Assembly: GCF_024586455.1 (NCBI RefSeq)
Contig: NC_065919.1
Span: 28,558,839 to 28,622,838 of the forward strand
Length of the DNA stretch: 64,000 nt
Direction: 5' to 3'
From: Bactrocera neohumeralis
Lineage: Eukaryota; Arthropoda; Insecta; Diptera; Tephritidae
The position numbers and the translations under genes were made by a program. The notes under the pieces were generated by a model that worked only from the letters and a program-made list of their open reading frames with translations, had not been told where the DNA came from and made no database searches. Below are positions 12,301-24,687 of the stretch, one piece after another. Every line of letters starts with the position of its first letter. Position 1 is the first letter of the stretch.

Positions 12301-15300
12301 CATAAAATATGCAAATGCTTTGTGCGGTGATGTGTTAAACGAAACAAAACCAAAACAAAAACCAAAACTGACGTTCATCGTACGCAATAACGGCAATATT
12401 TCTTAACCGAACAAACAAAATATCACGAACGAAAAAAATATCGCTGCTGAATGTTAAAACGAATTATTACTATTATTAAACTAAATTGAAATCGAAACAA
12501 AATGCAACAACAATAAACAGGCACGCATCGCAGCCGATCTCATTGATTTGAGGAACAAGTCCGTCTTCGCATTTTTCATGGCCAACGCCTTGTTCGTCCT
12601 GATTGTGTTCTTGCTTCAGCTGAACAAGGATAAATTGCACGTTGTCTGGCCACTGGGCGTCAAGACAAACATAACGTATATTGAAGAGACATCAGAGGTT
12701 TTTATCTGCTGTATTTCTCAAAGTCAATGAAACTCTTTGTTGTTCACACACACACTCTCTTCTAACTGTTGTCATGGTTTTGCTGTACATTTTTCCGTTT
12801 TAACTCTTTATATACATACATACATACATACATATGTACATATATGTATAAATTCGTATATAAAAACTGATTTTTAACCTAAATTAATTGTAAAAATTAT
12901 CTATAACAAACTTCTCCTACATTTGTGCAAAATTAAAAAAAAGCAGAACTAAAATGTGTAAAATTTGTGTACACCCCTTTCCCTCATAGCCACTGCTCTA
13001 TTACTTTTTTAATTTTAATTTTTATTTTTCAATTTTTAGTTTTTTCTTTGTGTTTAACAATGTTTGAAAACTTTCTATCGCGTTCAAAATTTACTCACAA
13101 GCCAAAAACACATTTCCAAAGCTGGAAAAACAAAATCGGTTTCTGGATTTGCTGTAAAATCGGATTATATGCCATATAAAGTATACGCAGCTTGTTCGCA
13201 TGAACCTGACTGTCCACGCATAATGTGAAATAGATCGAAAATTCGTTATTGTCAGTGTTGTTTTAGTGTTTCCATCGCCTAAAAAACAAATAAAAATAAT
13301 ATATATTATATAATTTGTTGATTAAATTGGGCGTGGTTTTGTAATATTTTATACATGCAAATGGAATGTTGTTATTATATAAGTTATTTAATTATTTATT
13401 GATTGCTAAGGAAGTGGTTGCACGCATTAATTTATTATTTTTTTATAATTACATATGAATGAACAAATATTCCTAAAAACTTCACCTATTTATCCGCTCA
13501 CGATGTTATTCACTTTGTGCTTGCTTTGTATTTATTGTTTTTGTATGTAAGTCAGAAAATACTTGTATACTATATATCATCGCAGAAAATCATTTGTTAG
13601 CGTCGAACGGATTCGGTCATGCAGCACTTTATAGTATTACTGCTATTGAATACCTAATCAACGCAATATTATTTTATCTGCTTTTCTATTAGCGCTTTTA
13701 GTCATTTTTTGTCAAGGCTGGACCAATGTCGACCAGGTAGAACTTTCTCTAAAGATACCATAAAGTATCCGCACTATCCGATTCGGTTCACTCGCTTTGA
13801 ACTCCCCTTAACTAAAGTGCTTCGCCTCTCGAACAGCATTTCTTCACTAACCGGTGGCATACCATAGAGTATTCTGCCGATTTATGGATATAAAGAGATT
13901 AATCTTTACTTATCTGAGCAACTCAGACTGAAGCCTGAATGTATGCTATGATATAAGATTTTCATCATTTTTCTGTTGGCACTTGTAATGTGGACTGAGT
14001 TTTCTGTAGACCTTTAAGGATAGCAAAATATTTCGAGCTCCTCATGATCTCTCAAGTTTACAGTAGAGCACTTGAATACTTAATCTTGAATGAATCACAG
14101 AAGTCGACAGACAAGAAATAGTCGTAAACACAAGGGCTGGAAAGTCTGCCATCTATTAATGTGTATGTTAGGGTGGATAAAAAATTCATATTTTTTTCGA
14201 CAAAACTATGAGTTTTCCGATTTATAATGATTTTTTTCTCATTAAATTAAAAAATGCATAAGAAAAAAATTATTAAAATAATCAAAGTTTAACCGTTAAT
14301 ATCTTTTAAGCCGTTAGATTTTAGAAAAAGTCTCGTACTTGGAGACATTTTCTTAGATAGGTCAAAGAACCTATTTTTCAGAAGACCAAGCGAAAAAAAA
14401 CTTTTTGTTAGCCCACCCTAGTGTATATAGTATATCATAAATTGATGGAATAAAGAATTTTGAACACGTCCATCACTCATTATTTTCGTCAAATTTGACA
14501 CCCAGTGACTATTCTAAAATCCCAAATACAAAAATTGCTCGCTGGAAACGGAATTCACTTAAATTTTGATCCCGTAGAGCTTCGATGCTCTCTGATCGAA
14601 ATACCGGAGGACCGTTAAAATAAATGCATTGCTCTAGTTGTATTACGAAGAATAAAGCCACATTTTCATTTAAATAAACACTTTTTCATTACTGGTCCAC
14701 AAAGCCCCTTTAGTATTATATCAACAGTAAAATGATGACCAATTTCTTTAGCAACCCACAGAATATATTTCCCATATTCTTCTATTATTCTCTTTTTTCT
14801 TATCTTTCTTCAATATGAAACTACAAAAATATTTATGTTTTCCTATTAAAAAAATTTTCGATTTAAATCGATTTTCAAGAACCAAGGAAAATATTGTAGT
14901 TGCTTGGGAGAGGCGCTGCTTGGTTTGTATATCATGATGTTAGAGTTTACAGAGCTTAAAATCGTCGTATTACAAATAGAATAAAATAAATACTCGTCTT
15001 AATCATAAAAGTTGCCTTTTAAGTTGCTATAAAATAAAAAAAATTAAAAGCACTGCATAAAATTAAATTTGCACTTATTAATTAAACCTGCAAGCTTTTA
15101 TTAAAATACTTTATAACTTGTGTAGTATTTAATATTCGTGTCTATATATGATTTATGTCTTGTCTAATTCAAAGTTTCTTATAAGAAACCTCTCTTTGTA
15201 ACTCTCAAGCAAAAATATTCTGTGCTCGATTTGCGGGCGAACTTTTAAGGATAAATGTTTAAACAAAGCCAGCACAATGTCGGATTTCGCTTAATTCCCA

Positions 15301-18300
15301 CCAAATGAACATTTTACTCTTTTGCCGTGAACACGACCACCAACAATGCCACTACAACCACGTCCAGTCTATACAAAGTCTTCACAAACAACAGTAACCG
15401 TTACTACTTAAGCCATGAACTTGCCAACAAACAAGTACTCGTACCTTTATACATACATACATACATTTCATAAACCGTTACCAAACATGGGTGCCCTTTT
15501 TGTATGCAAGACACCCGTCTATAACAGCTAACCCTTGCATTACTCAAACGAACATTTACGAACCCATCCCAAACAATCAATCATATAATGAATCATATGA
15601 TGAAAAAAAATCACACACATTGCACATAAAATGGTTTACAGAAAAATTTCTATAGTTATTCTATATTTTTTTTTCTTATCGTACAATTATAATTTGTGTA
15701 ACTAACCTACAAATTACCTCGAATTTCTTGTATGACTGTGCAACTAAGCTCAACTTCTTTACTTTGCCACACACTTTCAACTTTTAGGTACACATTTCTA
15801 AGGAATATCTACAATTAGAACCGATCGGTTTGGTGTTTGTGTTCTTCTTTGCGCTCATTCTGATCATACAGTTTACCGCTATGTTGTTCCATCGTTTCGG
15901 CACCATTTCGCATATACTCGCCTCCACCGAGTTGAATTTCTGCAAGAAGAAGTCGGAAGACACTTCACAGGATGCGCTAATAGACAAGGTAACATTAATC
16001 TAAAACAACACACTCTAAAGATCACATACTCACACCTAACACCCTCTAAACTGTTTCCCGCTTACTTGCAGCACGCTGTGGAAATCGTCAAGAATTTGCA
16101 ACGTCTTCAAGGCATAGACGGCGATTATGACAATGACTCTGGCAGTGGACCCGATCGAATTGCTCGTCGTCGTACGATACAAAATCTGGAGAAAGCACGT
16201 CAACCGCGTCGCCAGATCGGCACCTTGGACGTTGCTTTCAAGAAGCGTTTCCTCAAACTAACAGCGGATGAAAATAATCCAGGTAAATCTTTTATATTTT
16301 TTCAAGAACATTTCTTTAAACTAATTGTGTATACTTCCAACAGCAACTCCGATACTCACGCGCCGCTTGACAATGCGCGCCGAAACGATACGCGCGCTGG
16401 AAGTGCGTAAGAACTCGGTAATGGCGGAACGACGTAAGTCAGCTATGCAAACACTGGGCGCAAAGAACGAGTATGGCATTACAACAACTGCTGCCGTAAG
16501 TTATATAATTATTTTTAATTCATGAAAAACATAATCTAGCCCTTGCGGATCAACTGCGAAACATTTAGTTATTTTAACAATATAGTAAAGTAATAATAAC
16601 GACATTAACCAATCCCACTTTGCTCTGACAATCGTAAACATTAATCAGCATTTATTATAAAAATTATAATAAATCTACCAGGAGACGATAATGACGCACC
16701 AACCTATCAATCTTCATCCTTTCGAGACACTGTAAACTACTGTAACCCCCGTCAGCTTCTTGATCCCATTATTGTTTTTAGGAAAAGTCTTCATCACATC
16801 CAGCTCGAAAGATCAATAGGTCTTGAGACATTAAAGTACTTTTACAGAAGTAATATGCTCTCTCAGCTCAGTCTTTTCGCCTATTTACAGACAGAGACCC
16901 AAGTATGGTTAACTTTTTGTCCTATAGGTTTATGCCGAATATGTTTGGATATATACATGGATATCCTATAGCTTTATGCGAATATGTGTGGAGTCGGTCC
17001 ACGAACTACTCTACCCCAAGCAGACTTTAGGCTCAATATGTCGGCCAGTATGTGAATTAACTTCACAAAATTGCATGAAAACATGTTCAACTGTATACTT
17101 GAGTTAAGCCAAATGTTACTGCGATCAGCCCAGACCTACCCTTAACCCCAATGTATCACGATATAGTGATTTATGATTTTCCAATTGACTTTAAATTATA
17201 TCTTGGTCAAAGTGTGTGTTTTCTTAAAAAATATATGAGTTAGCGCTAAATTAGAATGGAATTGGCCGAGACCTTTGTTTAAACCTCATTAGGAATAATC
17301 TGTGATAGTAAATTCTGAGTCTGAGTGAATGGTATATTAAATAAGTTAAAAATATACCAAATATGATTGTAAACCACACGGTTTCTTTGGATATAATGAA
17401 ACGTATGCCATATTTGCCATAAGACGAATGCTCACACAATAGCAACGATATACATATATTGTTCAGTCGAAAAAGGTTTTTCGTATTTCTAATCAAACTC
17501 CTCCTTTTTTTGTTATATTTATAATAAACTTTAATGAACCAACCGTTTTTTTCGACTGCTTGCTTCAATCTCATCGGTTGTTGACAGTAAAATGTAGAAT
17601 CAATCGTTCGAGCAGGTTGGAGCAGATCATAGTGGATGATTCCTTTCCAATCTCAAAACACTCAGCGACAATTAATTAATCTTCACCACGCTTGGACCAT
17701 GATCTTTTTCGCACATTATTGTCGTATTTGATCCACTTTTCGTCTCCTGTTACCATTCGCTTCAGAAATGCAAAGAGTCGCAGATGTTAATTCGGTCCAT
17801 TAAATTTTTCACAATCAGTTTATGTGATACCCAAATATCGAGCTTCTGTTTATAGTCAGCCTTTTTTAAATGGTTCGAAACTGTTTGATGATGAATGTTA
17901 AGTTCCTTAGCGATGTCAAGGCTGCTTATGTGACGGTCATGTTCAATCCTTTCAATAGTTTCATCGGCTTTTTCAACGATAGGTCGACCAGAGCGAGGTG
18001 CATCTTTCACATCGAAATTTACAGAACGGAAGCGAGCGAACCATTGTTCTGAAACACAAACTGATAATGCATCGTCTTCGTAAACTTCACAAATTTCATT
18101 GGTGGCTTGGGGGGCATTCTTCCCTTTTTTATACAAAAATTTCAAAATATAGCGAATTTCTTCATTATTTTCACTCATTTTTGAACAGTTGTAACTTTTT
18201 TTTGGTTTTCCCAAATTTAATTTTTGTTTTGTGAATGAAGCATTAAATCTCACCTTACCTAAACTATATGGTATAATACAAATGGAGATGTACGACTGCA

Positions 18301-19194
18301 CGACATCTATTGACAAAATACGGAAAGACTAGCCAATATATTAGCCAACACTAAAGTTAAAACTATATTTTTATTTTATCATTAATGTGGGGGTTTCAGG
18401 ATCTTGTGTGAAAATCGTTCATAAGTTTCTAGAGACTACAATACATGTGGTATTACTCTTGTTCCATATGATCCATGCGCTTTTAGGAATCAGTATGTTA
18501 TTCGGAAAACCCTCTCAATGACTGGATATTGGACATTGCTGGGCATTTCTAGAACATCTTATAAATAGGACACATACTTTATTTGTAGTTTAATCTATTA
18601 CAATATACAGTAATTTAGTTTTCGATTAATAAACTGTAGTCTTGAAAAGCCGCGAGCCTATCATAAATCACTTTAAGCTGTTTCATGTCTAAAATAAATT
18701 ACAAACTACAGACTAGCATGTTTCAAAGTGATTATTTAGCGTAGAATAGAAGCCTATAAGTTCTTCAACTGCCTTTCGTCAAAGTTACCTTCGGCCGATT
18801 TAGAGAAATGCTTACTTCTTCTATTGAGTATCAATCAAATGTGCCATCTCTCAACATTTCAGCTGAACAACAACGGCGTAATACCCAATCAGCGCAGTGG
18901 ACGTATCTCAAATGCGGGCATTAGCATCAAGGATGTGTTCAACGCCAACGGCGGACCAGGCGAGGTAAACTACATAATAACCCACATATTTATATGCGAT
19001 TTTTTCAATCTCATTTTTTTATTCATTTCTTACACACACAGCAAATCTATGGTTCGAACGGTGGCGGCACCATTAATCAAGGCTACGAGCATGTACTCGA
19101 AGATGACGACCGCAACTCGCTGCGACTGACTGCGCGTAATCCCAATCAACAAGTGTCATGGGGACAGAATAGCAGCAATACGGGACGTTTGTAG
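3225..19194 (+). CDS. kkv: Chitin synthase 1 (krotzkopf verkehrt), multi-exon, 1592 aa
   Basis: Family 2 glycosyltransferase that polymerises UDP-GlcNAc into chitin at the plasma membrane of epidermis and trachea. Coding exons, all with GT-AG junctions and phases that fit: 3225-3337, 7746-7989, 8067-9296, 9361-9631, 9705-11629, then 11850-12026 or 12521-12697, then 15788-15988, 16072-16282, 16344-16495, 18863-18964, 19042-19194 (TAG). The sum is 1592 codons, the length I recall for tephritid CHS1. Visible motifs: a DGDIDF acidic site at about residues 742-747, the EDR catalytic triplet at 846-848, the product-binding QRRRW at 883-887, and SWGTREV at 1065-1071. A charged Lys/Glu/Ala-rich probable coiled coil (about 1076-1100) follows, then hydrophobic segments in the alternative exon and in exon 7. 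Multiple N-terminal membrane segments come from exons 2-3. The C-terminal tail (SGRISNAG, NTGRL) is typical of insect CHS1. Introns 1 and 9 are loaded with transposons. Confidence 0.95.
3699..4975. mobile_element. TIR element with TTAGGGTG ends, nested repeat inside
   Basis: The left end TTAGGGTGGGGACTTTTTTT at 3699 is the inverse of the right end TTTTTTTTGGCACACCCTAA finishing at 4975 (outer 8 bases perfect, then imperfect). Internal DNA at about 4430-4860 is richer in GC than its surroundings and could be a decayed coding region, but no domain could be identified in any frame. No clear target-site duplication was seen. Confidence 0.45.
3830..4286. repeat. Interspersed repeat ending in ATACCCTGTTCAGGGTAT
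   Basis: Contains TTTGTATGGCAGCTATATG motifs twice, a GACAGACGGA-type block (4127-4160) and the end palindrome ATACCCTGTTCAGGGTAT (4271-4288). A reverse-oriented diverged copy lies at 51485-51790 and a fragment at 33500-33570. The same motifs recur widely in fly genomes, from memory. No coding capacity is visible. Confidence 0.6.
5296..6503. repeat. Interspersed repeat, copy 1 of the CTCTCGCAACAA family
   Basis: Begins TTTTTATACTCTCGCAACAA and ends CTTAGCCCTTCCTTACTTGT. It includes a (TGTC/CGTC)n tract near 5443-5470 and several CCACGCCCAC motifs. The copy at 36541-37558 has the same order of blocks, and 35432-36051 is an inverted partial copy. No open frame is conserved between copies, so it appears non-autonomous. 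The superfamily is not assigned. Confidence 0.7.
11850..12026 (+). CDS. kkv: kkv alternative exon 6a (59 codons)
   Basis: Acceptor CATTTTTAG ends at 11849; donor GAG/GTAAAT at 12027. It encodes residues 1262-1320 of the 6a isoform: an amphipathic lead (ARIAKDLKELRDSS), a membrane segment (FFMCNALFVLIVFLLQL) and an extracellular-type stretch with an N-glycosylation sequon NIT. It has the same length and phase as the exon at 12521-12697 and about two thirds identical residues, so the pair are duplicated, mutually exclusive exons. Such a pair (CHS1a and CHS1b forms) is known in insect CHS1 genes. Confidence 0.92.
12027..12520 (+). promoter_or_regulatory. kkv: Intron between alternative exons 6a and 6b, with a predicted RNA stem
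   Basis: The intron is 494 nt. An arm at 12041-12066 (GGGGATTTC ... TGACGTCAAA) can pair with 12139-12165 (TTTGACGTCA ... GAAATCCCC). This gives 9 bp and 10 bp of perfect pairing, with about four more pairs possible between, closing a loop of about 72 nt. The stem begins 14 nt after the 6a donor. Each arm also contains the palindrome TGACGTCA (12057-12064 and 12141-12148). A role in exon choice is inference. Confidence 0.5.
12521..12697 (+). CDS. kkv: kkv alternative exon 6b (59 codons)
   Basis: Acceptor CAATAAACAG ends at 12520; the donor is GAG/GTTTTTAT at 12698, a weak match to the usual GTRAGT. The peptide has the same plan as exon 6a: ARIAADLIDLRNKS, a nearly identical membrane segment, then the sequon NIT and IEETSE. 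Both versions join exon 7 (VHISKEYLQ) in phase 0. The exon end is fixed by length equality with 6a and by homology. A readthrough reading would reach a stop at 12727. Confidence 0.88.
12698..15787. other. kkv: kkv intron 6, no gene
   Basis: AT-rich intron of about 3.1 kb downstream of the alternative exons. A TACATA microsatellite lies near 12820-12850 and a short TIR element at 14168-14420. The other open frames (for example 12967-13179) have no conserved features. Confidence 0.7.
14168..14420. mobile_element. Short TTAGGGTGG-ended MITE
   Basis: The left end TTAGGGTGG (14168-14176) is matched in inverse by CCACCCTA ending at 14420, giving about 253 bp. The inside is A/T rich without a reading frame. 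The ends resemble those at 3699 and 4975, so these may be one family. TGTAT occurs just outside both ends, which may be a chance match. Confidence 0.5.
16496..18862. other. kkv: kkv intron 9, contains a mariner relic
   Basis: Intron of 2.4 kb. Apart from the mariner fragment at about 17510-18350 there is nothing recognisable in 16496-17500 or 18360-18862. Confidence 0.7.
17510..18350 (-). pseudogene. Broken mariner-like transposase
   Basis: On the minus strand an open frame starts at about 18178 (MSENNEEIRYILKFLYKKGK) and shows the paired HTH region of mariner transposases (VSEQWFARFRS, RSGRPIV, LNIHHQTVSNHLKK). It is interrupted near 17762, then continues in other frames as KRMVTGDEKWI, holding the first catalytic Asp, and YDNNVRKRSW, then decays. 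The part with the second and third catalytic Asp is missing after about 17510. The GGCTAATATATTGGCTAG segment at about 18326-18346 may be the 5' terminal repeat. This copy is inactive. Confidence 0.8.
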
Positions 19195-22100
19195 AAGGCG
19201 TCACTCAAAGCCACTTGCCAGCTTGATATCGATTTTATTGTTGTTGATTATTTGGAAAAAAAAAACAAAAAAAAAAACAAAAAAACGAAGGACTTGTTTA
19301 GTTAATAGTATTAGAATTGTAAGCACGATGTTGTCCTAGTAAAAAAAAACCCGCGAAGCGTTGAAATTTCCATGTCCTTTGTACAGGCCACTTAAATGTA
19401 GGAATATAACAGTAGTTTTGTCTCGAATTACTATATATTAACAATTACAAAAACCACTACATATACAACTAAGTATTTGATTAAGCTACAAACACTGTCA
19501 CAAAGTGAATCACAGTGCTTTCTCGTTAAACGCGACTGCTAAAACGCACTAGATGGTTTTCAGTTTTTACTTATTTAAAGCTCTTAAAAATATTTGTGTT
19601 GAAATAGACCTCGAAAAATATTTTTTGTGCTACAATTTTTTTATAAAATTTGTATTAAAAACGAAATTACTTGTACTATGATGGTCACAGCAGGATGGCT
19701 AATAATGCATTGAAAAAAAGAATTGACTAACATTTCAATTACCAACATTGGGATTAAAAACTGAAAACTCAATTTTATCCAAAACTTTTGAATTATAAAT
19801 TTGAATGCCTGGTCACAAGTAATAAAATATCAAAATAACATTTTCAAGACACCTAAAAAAATTAGGCATGGTAATCGAGAAAGCACTGTTGGTACTCGTA
19901 TTCAGCAGATTATTTTTAAAGTTCGTAACCACTACTGCCACAACTATAAATACAATTATTTTATATTTTTCTACTGCTTCCCATCTTAAACTAGTTTCGT
20001 AAGCTAAAATAATGATTATTATACGATTATATACGTATACACACAAACATATATATATATACATTAGAGTGTCCGTTGCTTCACAATTTCATTTTTTCTT
20101 TACAAACGTCCCTTGAAGTTTCAATTTTTGCGCTTAAAACAATATCCAACGTAAACAGGCAATTAATTTTACTTTTCACATACATTTTACTTGGAATTTT
20201 TACCTTTTTTATTTATCTCCAAAGCAAAAAAATTTAGAAAATTGACATTTTAATACACAATTTTTTGCTCTACAAAAAAGCTCCGAATAGTTTTTTTCAT
20301 AAAAGCATTATTTTAATAGTTATACGCAGTTAAATGTAACAAATGTGTTGTATTCATATGGTACACCATGTCGTATGAGCAACACTGTATTTAAAAATGA
20401 CTTGTATGAATGCTCAGTATATTTAAAGCATAACTTTGACTGCGTAAAACTTTTAAAAGAAAATTTTTATGAGAAAAACTATTAAGACCTTTTTTGTAGA
20501 ACAAAAAATTTTATGTAGAATATCACTTTTTTAAGTTGTAGATTTACTTGCTTCATGCAAAACATAAAAAAAGCTCAAGATATGCTTGGGAAAATAGATT
20601 TGATTTAAGCACGTTTGAAGTCAGAAATGAAGAGCTTGTTTACGTTGGTTGCTATTTTAGCGCAAAGACTGCAACAGCAGGCGTTTGCAAAAAAAATCTA
20701 CTTAGGAAATGCCGGAATATATGTACATATATACACATTCATTTACATATATGTATGTCTGTTTTAACTAATTGTATAATATATAATGACATAATAATGT
20801 AAGCACTTTAGTGTTTTGTAAATATGACAACGAATATTTTTTAGCTAATCACACTGCCCGCTCATGTGAGAGACTTGTTGATGAATATGAATCGAATATT
20901 TCGTCCGAATTACTTAGAGAATAGTTGGTGCACACTGCCTGCAGAACAGTTAGTAACCAACTGTTTAGTAAATTAGAAATATATAGCGTTTAGCGAATAA
21001 ATTAGTGTAGCATATATATTAATTTTTTTTTTGATAATTTTTAAACTTAAAATTTTTAATTTAATTTTTTGTCATTAATTTTTTTAATGCAATTTTTGAG
21101 CTTTTTGAATTCAAATTTTTTCACACATCGCTCATTTGCTGCAAGACCGGCATAAATCAAAAAACGTGATTTTTGAGTTAATGATGCAGAATTGTTCGTT
21201 ATATCATACTTCATGTTGAGTGAAAAATTCATATGAATACCTCTTATATGCTCCGCTTGAGAAGAGAATATGAATCCTGTTTTCCGTGTAAGGTTGGAGT
21301 CAGTTGAAAACTTTTAACGCGTTTTCTGGCAAATCGATTTTTTTGACTTATGCCGGTCTTGCAGCAAATGAGCGACATGTTAATTTTTTTAACTTTTTTA
21401 TGTTTGATCAATTTGATTAATTTTTCCTTCATTTTTTAATTACTCTTTTAGTTATGTATATAGGTACATACATATGTTTATATTTTGAAATTTTTTTATG
21501 TCTTAAAAATTGTTGTTATTGCCTTTGGCTACATTTAACGGTATATACTTTGTATGTACAAAGTTTTATATGTGTGTTGAGGTCAACGGACAGCAATACC
21601 TGTACCAGTGTATGAATCATGGATAATACTCATTTTACCATTTAGTTTGAAATTACATAAATTATGCAAAACAAATTTACACTCAGTTGTAATATTTTTT
21701 AGCATATATGTATTTTGGTATGTGCTTAGCTATTTTTATATGAAACTCATAATCATGTAATACTCTAAAAGATTTGTAATTTATACGAAATTAGAATAAA
21801 ACATTGTTAAACAATTCAAAAAATTCGAATTGAACTTTTTAGTATTATTACAAGAGGGGACGGGGGTCGTTGACACTTGACGCTTGTTATACGTTAACCA
21901 AGATTTTGACAAATCGCAGACGGTGCAAGTTTAAGTCGACTTGAAACTGCTGTGAAGACATCAAGAAGCAATGTGTCTACAAAGTCCACAAAGTCAATCA
22001 AATTATAGGATTTTAACACCAAGGAAAGCAAGTATGGTAACATTATTCCACAAATGCATTTGGAGGAGAGCCAAGAGATAAGCACTATTAGAAATTTTTT

Positions 22101-22415
22101 CCTATTTTGTAATTTTAGAAAAAAGCTTTCTCAGCTTACAACTTTGAAAGGTTTATGATGCCCAGAGTTTAGATATTCAATTATTTTATTTTAGGTCAAT
22201 ATGGCTTTTGAACCTTAGGACATTTAGTACAAGCTGCCATTCCAATAGTTTACTCCACTTCACAAATTACAAAATTATCCAAACCCGTAATCCACTCAGA
22301 AGCATCACGAAATCACTCAAGAGATTCCGAAGCGCGACTGTAATATGTATGACGTGTTCTTACTAGTATTTTAGGGTTTTACATATTGTCAACACCGGAT
22401 TGAGGAACATCAAGA
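19195..22415. other. kkv 3' flank / intergenic
   Basis: AT-rich DNA with A-run-rich probable 3' UTR immediately after the kkv stop (19250-19290). I could not choose a poly(A) site. One inverted-repeat element lies at 21125-21380. TACATA microsatellites occur near 20040 and 20720-20760. No gene was recognised. Confidence 0.6.
21125..21380. mobile_element. Inverted-repeat MITE-like element
   Basis: The arm at about 21125-21175 (CGCTCATTTGCTGCAAGACC...) recurs in inverse at about 21335-21380 (GGTCTTGCAGCAAATGAGCG), nearly perfect over about 45 bp. The internal loop of about 150 bp has no coding potential. Confidence 0.6.
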
Positions 22416-22439
22416 CTATAGAAAAGAGTTGAGTGAATT

Positions 22440-23755
22440 GATATTATACGGTAATGTTAGCTTCTTCTTCTTGATTACTGGCGTTATAGCCGAGCCTACA
22501 ACAGCGCGCCAGTCGTTCTTCTTTTTGCCAACCAAGCGAAGCCAAGTTCTTCTCCACCTGGTCCTTCCAACGGAGAGGAGGTTTTTCACTTCCTCTGCTT
22601 CTCCCGTCGGGTACTGCGTCGAATACGAGTACTTTCGAAGCTGGAGTGTTTTCATCCATACGCACACCAGCCAGCATAGCCAATGTCTCTTAATTCTCTG
22701 AACTATGCCAATGTGGTCGTATATCTCATATAGTTCATAGTTCCATCGAATTCGCCGTGAACAATGCGCAAAGCACCCGCCGTCAGTAGTGACGTGGGAG
22801 CCAAGTCGCGAGTACGACGGACAGTTTGTTTGATGACAGGAGATATTTCGTCTTGCCCTCATTCTTCACCTGACCCATTTGCTTCGCTTCCTTATCCAGT
22901 CTGGAACAGAACTAACGGCGGGGGTGTTGAGGCCAATGATATTAATATCATCGGCGTACGCCAGCAGCTGTACACTATTTTAAAAGATTGTGCCTTCTCG
23001 ATTCAGCTCGACAGCTCGAATTTTCCTCCAGCAGTAAGTTGAAGAAATCGTACGATAGGGAATCGCCTTGTCTGAAACTTGGTTTTGTATCGAACGGCTC
23101 GGAGAGGTCCTTGCTGATCCTGACAGAGCTTTTAGTATTGCTCAACGTCAGTTTACACAGCCGTATTAGTTTTGCGGGGATACCAAATTCAGACATAGCG
23201 ACATAAAGGCAGCTCCGTTTCATGCTGTCAAATCAGCTTTGGAATCGACGTAAAGGTGGTGTATGTCGATTCTTCTTTCACGGGTCTTTTCCCAGATTTA
23301 GCCCATGGTGAATATCTGGTCGGTTGTTGATTTTCCAGGCCTAAAGCCATACTGATAAGGTCCAATCAGTTTTTTGACGGTGGGCTTTAATCTTTCACAC
23401 AATACGCTCGATAGAACCTTATATGCGATGTTGAGGAGGCTAATCCCACGGTACTTGGCGCAGATTGTGGGGTCTCCCTTTTTTTGGATTGGGCAGAGCA
23501 CACTTAAATTCCAATCGTTGGGCACGCCTTCGTCCGACCATATTTTACAAAGAAGCTGATGCATGCTCCTTATCAGTTCTTCGCCGCCGTGTTTGAACAG
23601 CTTACCCGGCAATCCATCAGCCCTTTCCCATCCCGCACGTGTTTTGCTCGATTGTAACGTTAACACTAACGTTAGACAGGCCAGAAATAACAATTGATCT
23701 ATAATCTCCAGTCTTGAAGACCTTGTAGGAAAAAGCTTCCTTTGCATAGAGATTG
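22440..23755 (-). pseudogene. 5'-truncated RTE-like non-LTR retrotransposon
   Basis: Read on the minus strand it carries reverse transcriptase motifs in order: LSVLCPIQKKGDPT, YRGISLLNIAYKVLSS, QYGFRPGKSTTDQIF, FRQGDSLS, and the catalytic YADD (YADDINIIG at about 22945). The C-terminal RWKDQVEKNL block and a (AAG)n tail follow at about 22455. Frameshifts break it. The same family lies at 60836-62806. The endonuclease part is absent, as expected for 5' truncation during target-primed insertion. Clade assignment (RTE) is from remembered similarity. Confidence 0.85.
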
Positions 23756-24687
23756 AGAAGTTTACTTCATTTGGCGTGCTTTATTTAGGGGTTAGCGGTA
23801 GTCGGATTTAAAAAAATAGATGTTTAATATTTAAGAAATATTCTCTGAGAATTTAAAATCAATCCGACAAATACTTTCGAGTTATTCGGAAATCAGAATT
23901 TCCGAGAGCAGGCGCTGCAAGTGACGACTTGCTGGTGCTCTTATCAGCGCGCTGAAGCAAGTGGAGCGCTTGCTACTTATTCTCGCGATTATTTTCCTTT
24001 AACTTCTGATGTTTTAGCAGCTATCAAACCAATTCATGAAGATCTATGTTTTTACTTTTTAAAATATAAAAATGTACTCGGAAAAAAAAATATTTAAAAT
24101 TGTAATTTTTGTATGTCTCTAACTACTTCTAACTCCTTAAGGCCCCGGAAACCTTATGGCATTTTTATTAATTATTTTTATTATTCTTTATTTCAACCGA
24201 TATTTTGGGTGTATACATATGTATATATATTACCGTTAAGAAATTTAGTTACAGTTAATACAAATGTGCTTAAACAATTAGACTAAAGTAATGCTCGGGA
24301 AGTAAGAGAGCTTGATTACTCATACAATTGCGTCTTTCGGTTGACTGAATATGCCGTTATACATGCACATGTAAACAATTCGAAGTTTAAATACAGTTAT
24401 AAATCATTTTCTAGCAACTAAATATTATTATATATTTCAACTTGAGGGCAGCGAGCTGAACATTTCATATTCGCATATTTTAACAATTTGGTTTTTCAAC
24501 ATTTAGATGCTCCAAAAATGCCAATGTCACTCGTCATTGTAAGTTTTATATGTATAGTATGATATTTTCTGACAGCACAAGTATATTCCACTACATACAT
24601 ACATATATATTTAAGTGTGTGCTTGGTTAAGTATTTGCAATTAATGACAACATCTATTAACAGTGACACCAATAACATGCGACCCGC
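23756..24687. other. Intergenic, downstream of 7B2
   Basis: AT-rich DNA between the RTE relic and the 7B2 stop. It presumably contains the 7B2 3' UTR on the minus strand. No other feature was seen. Confidence 0.5.
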
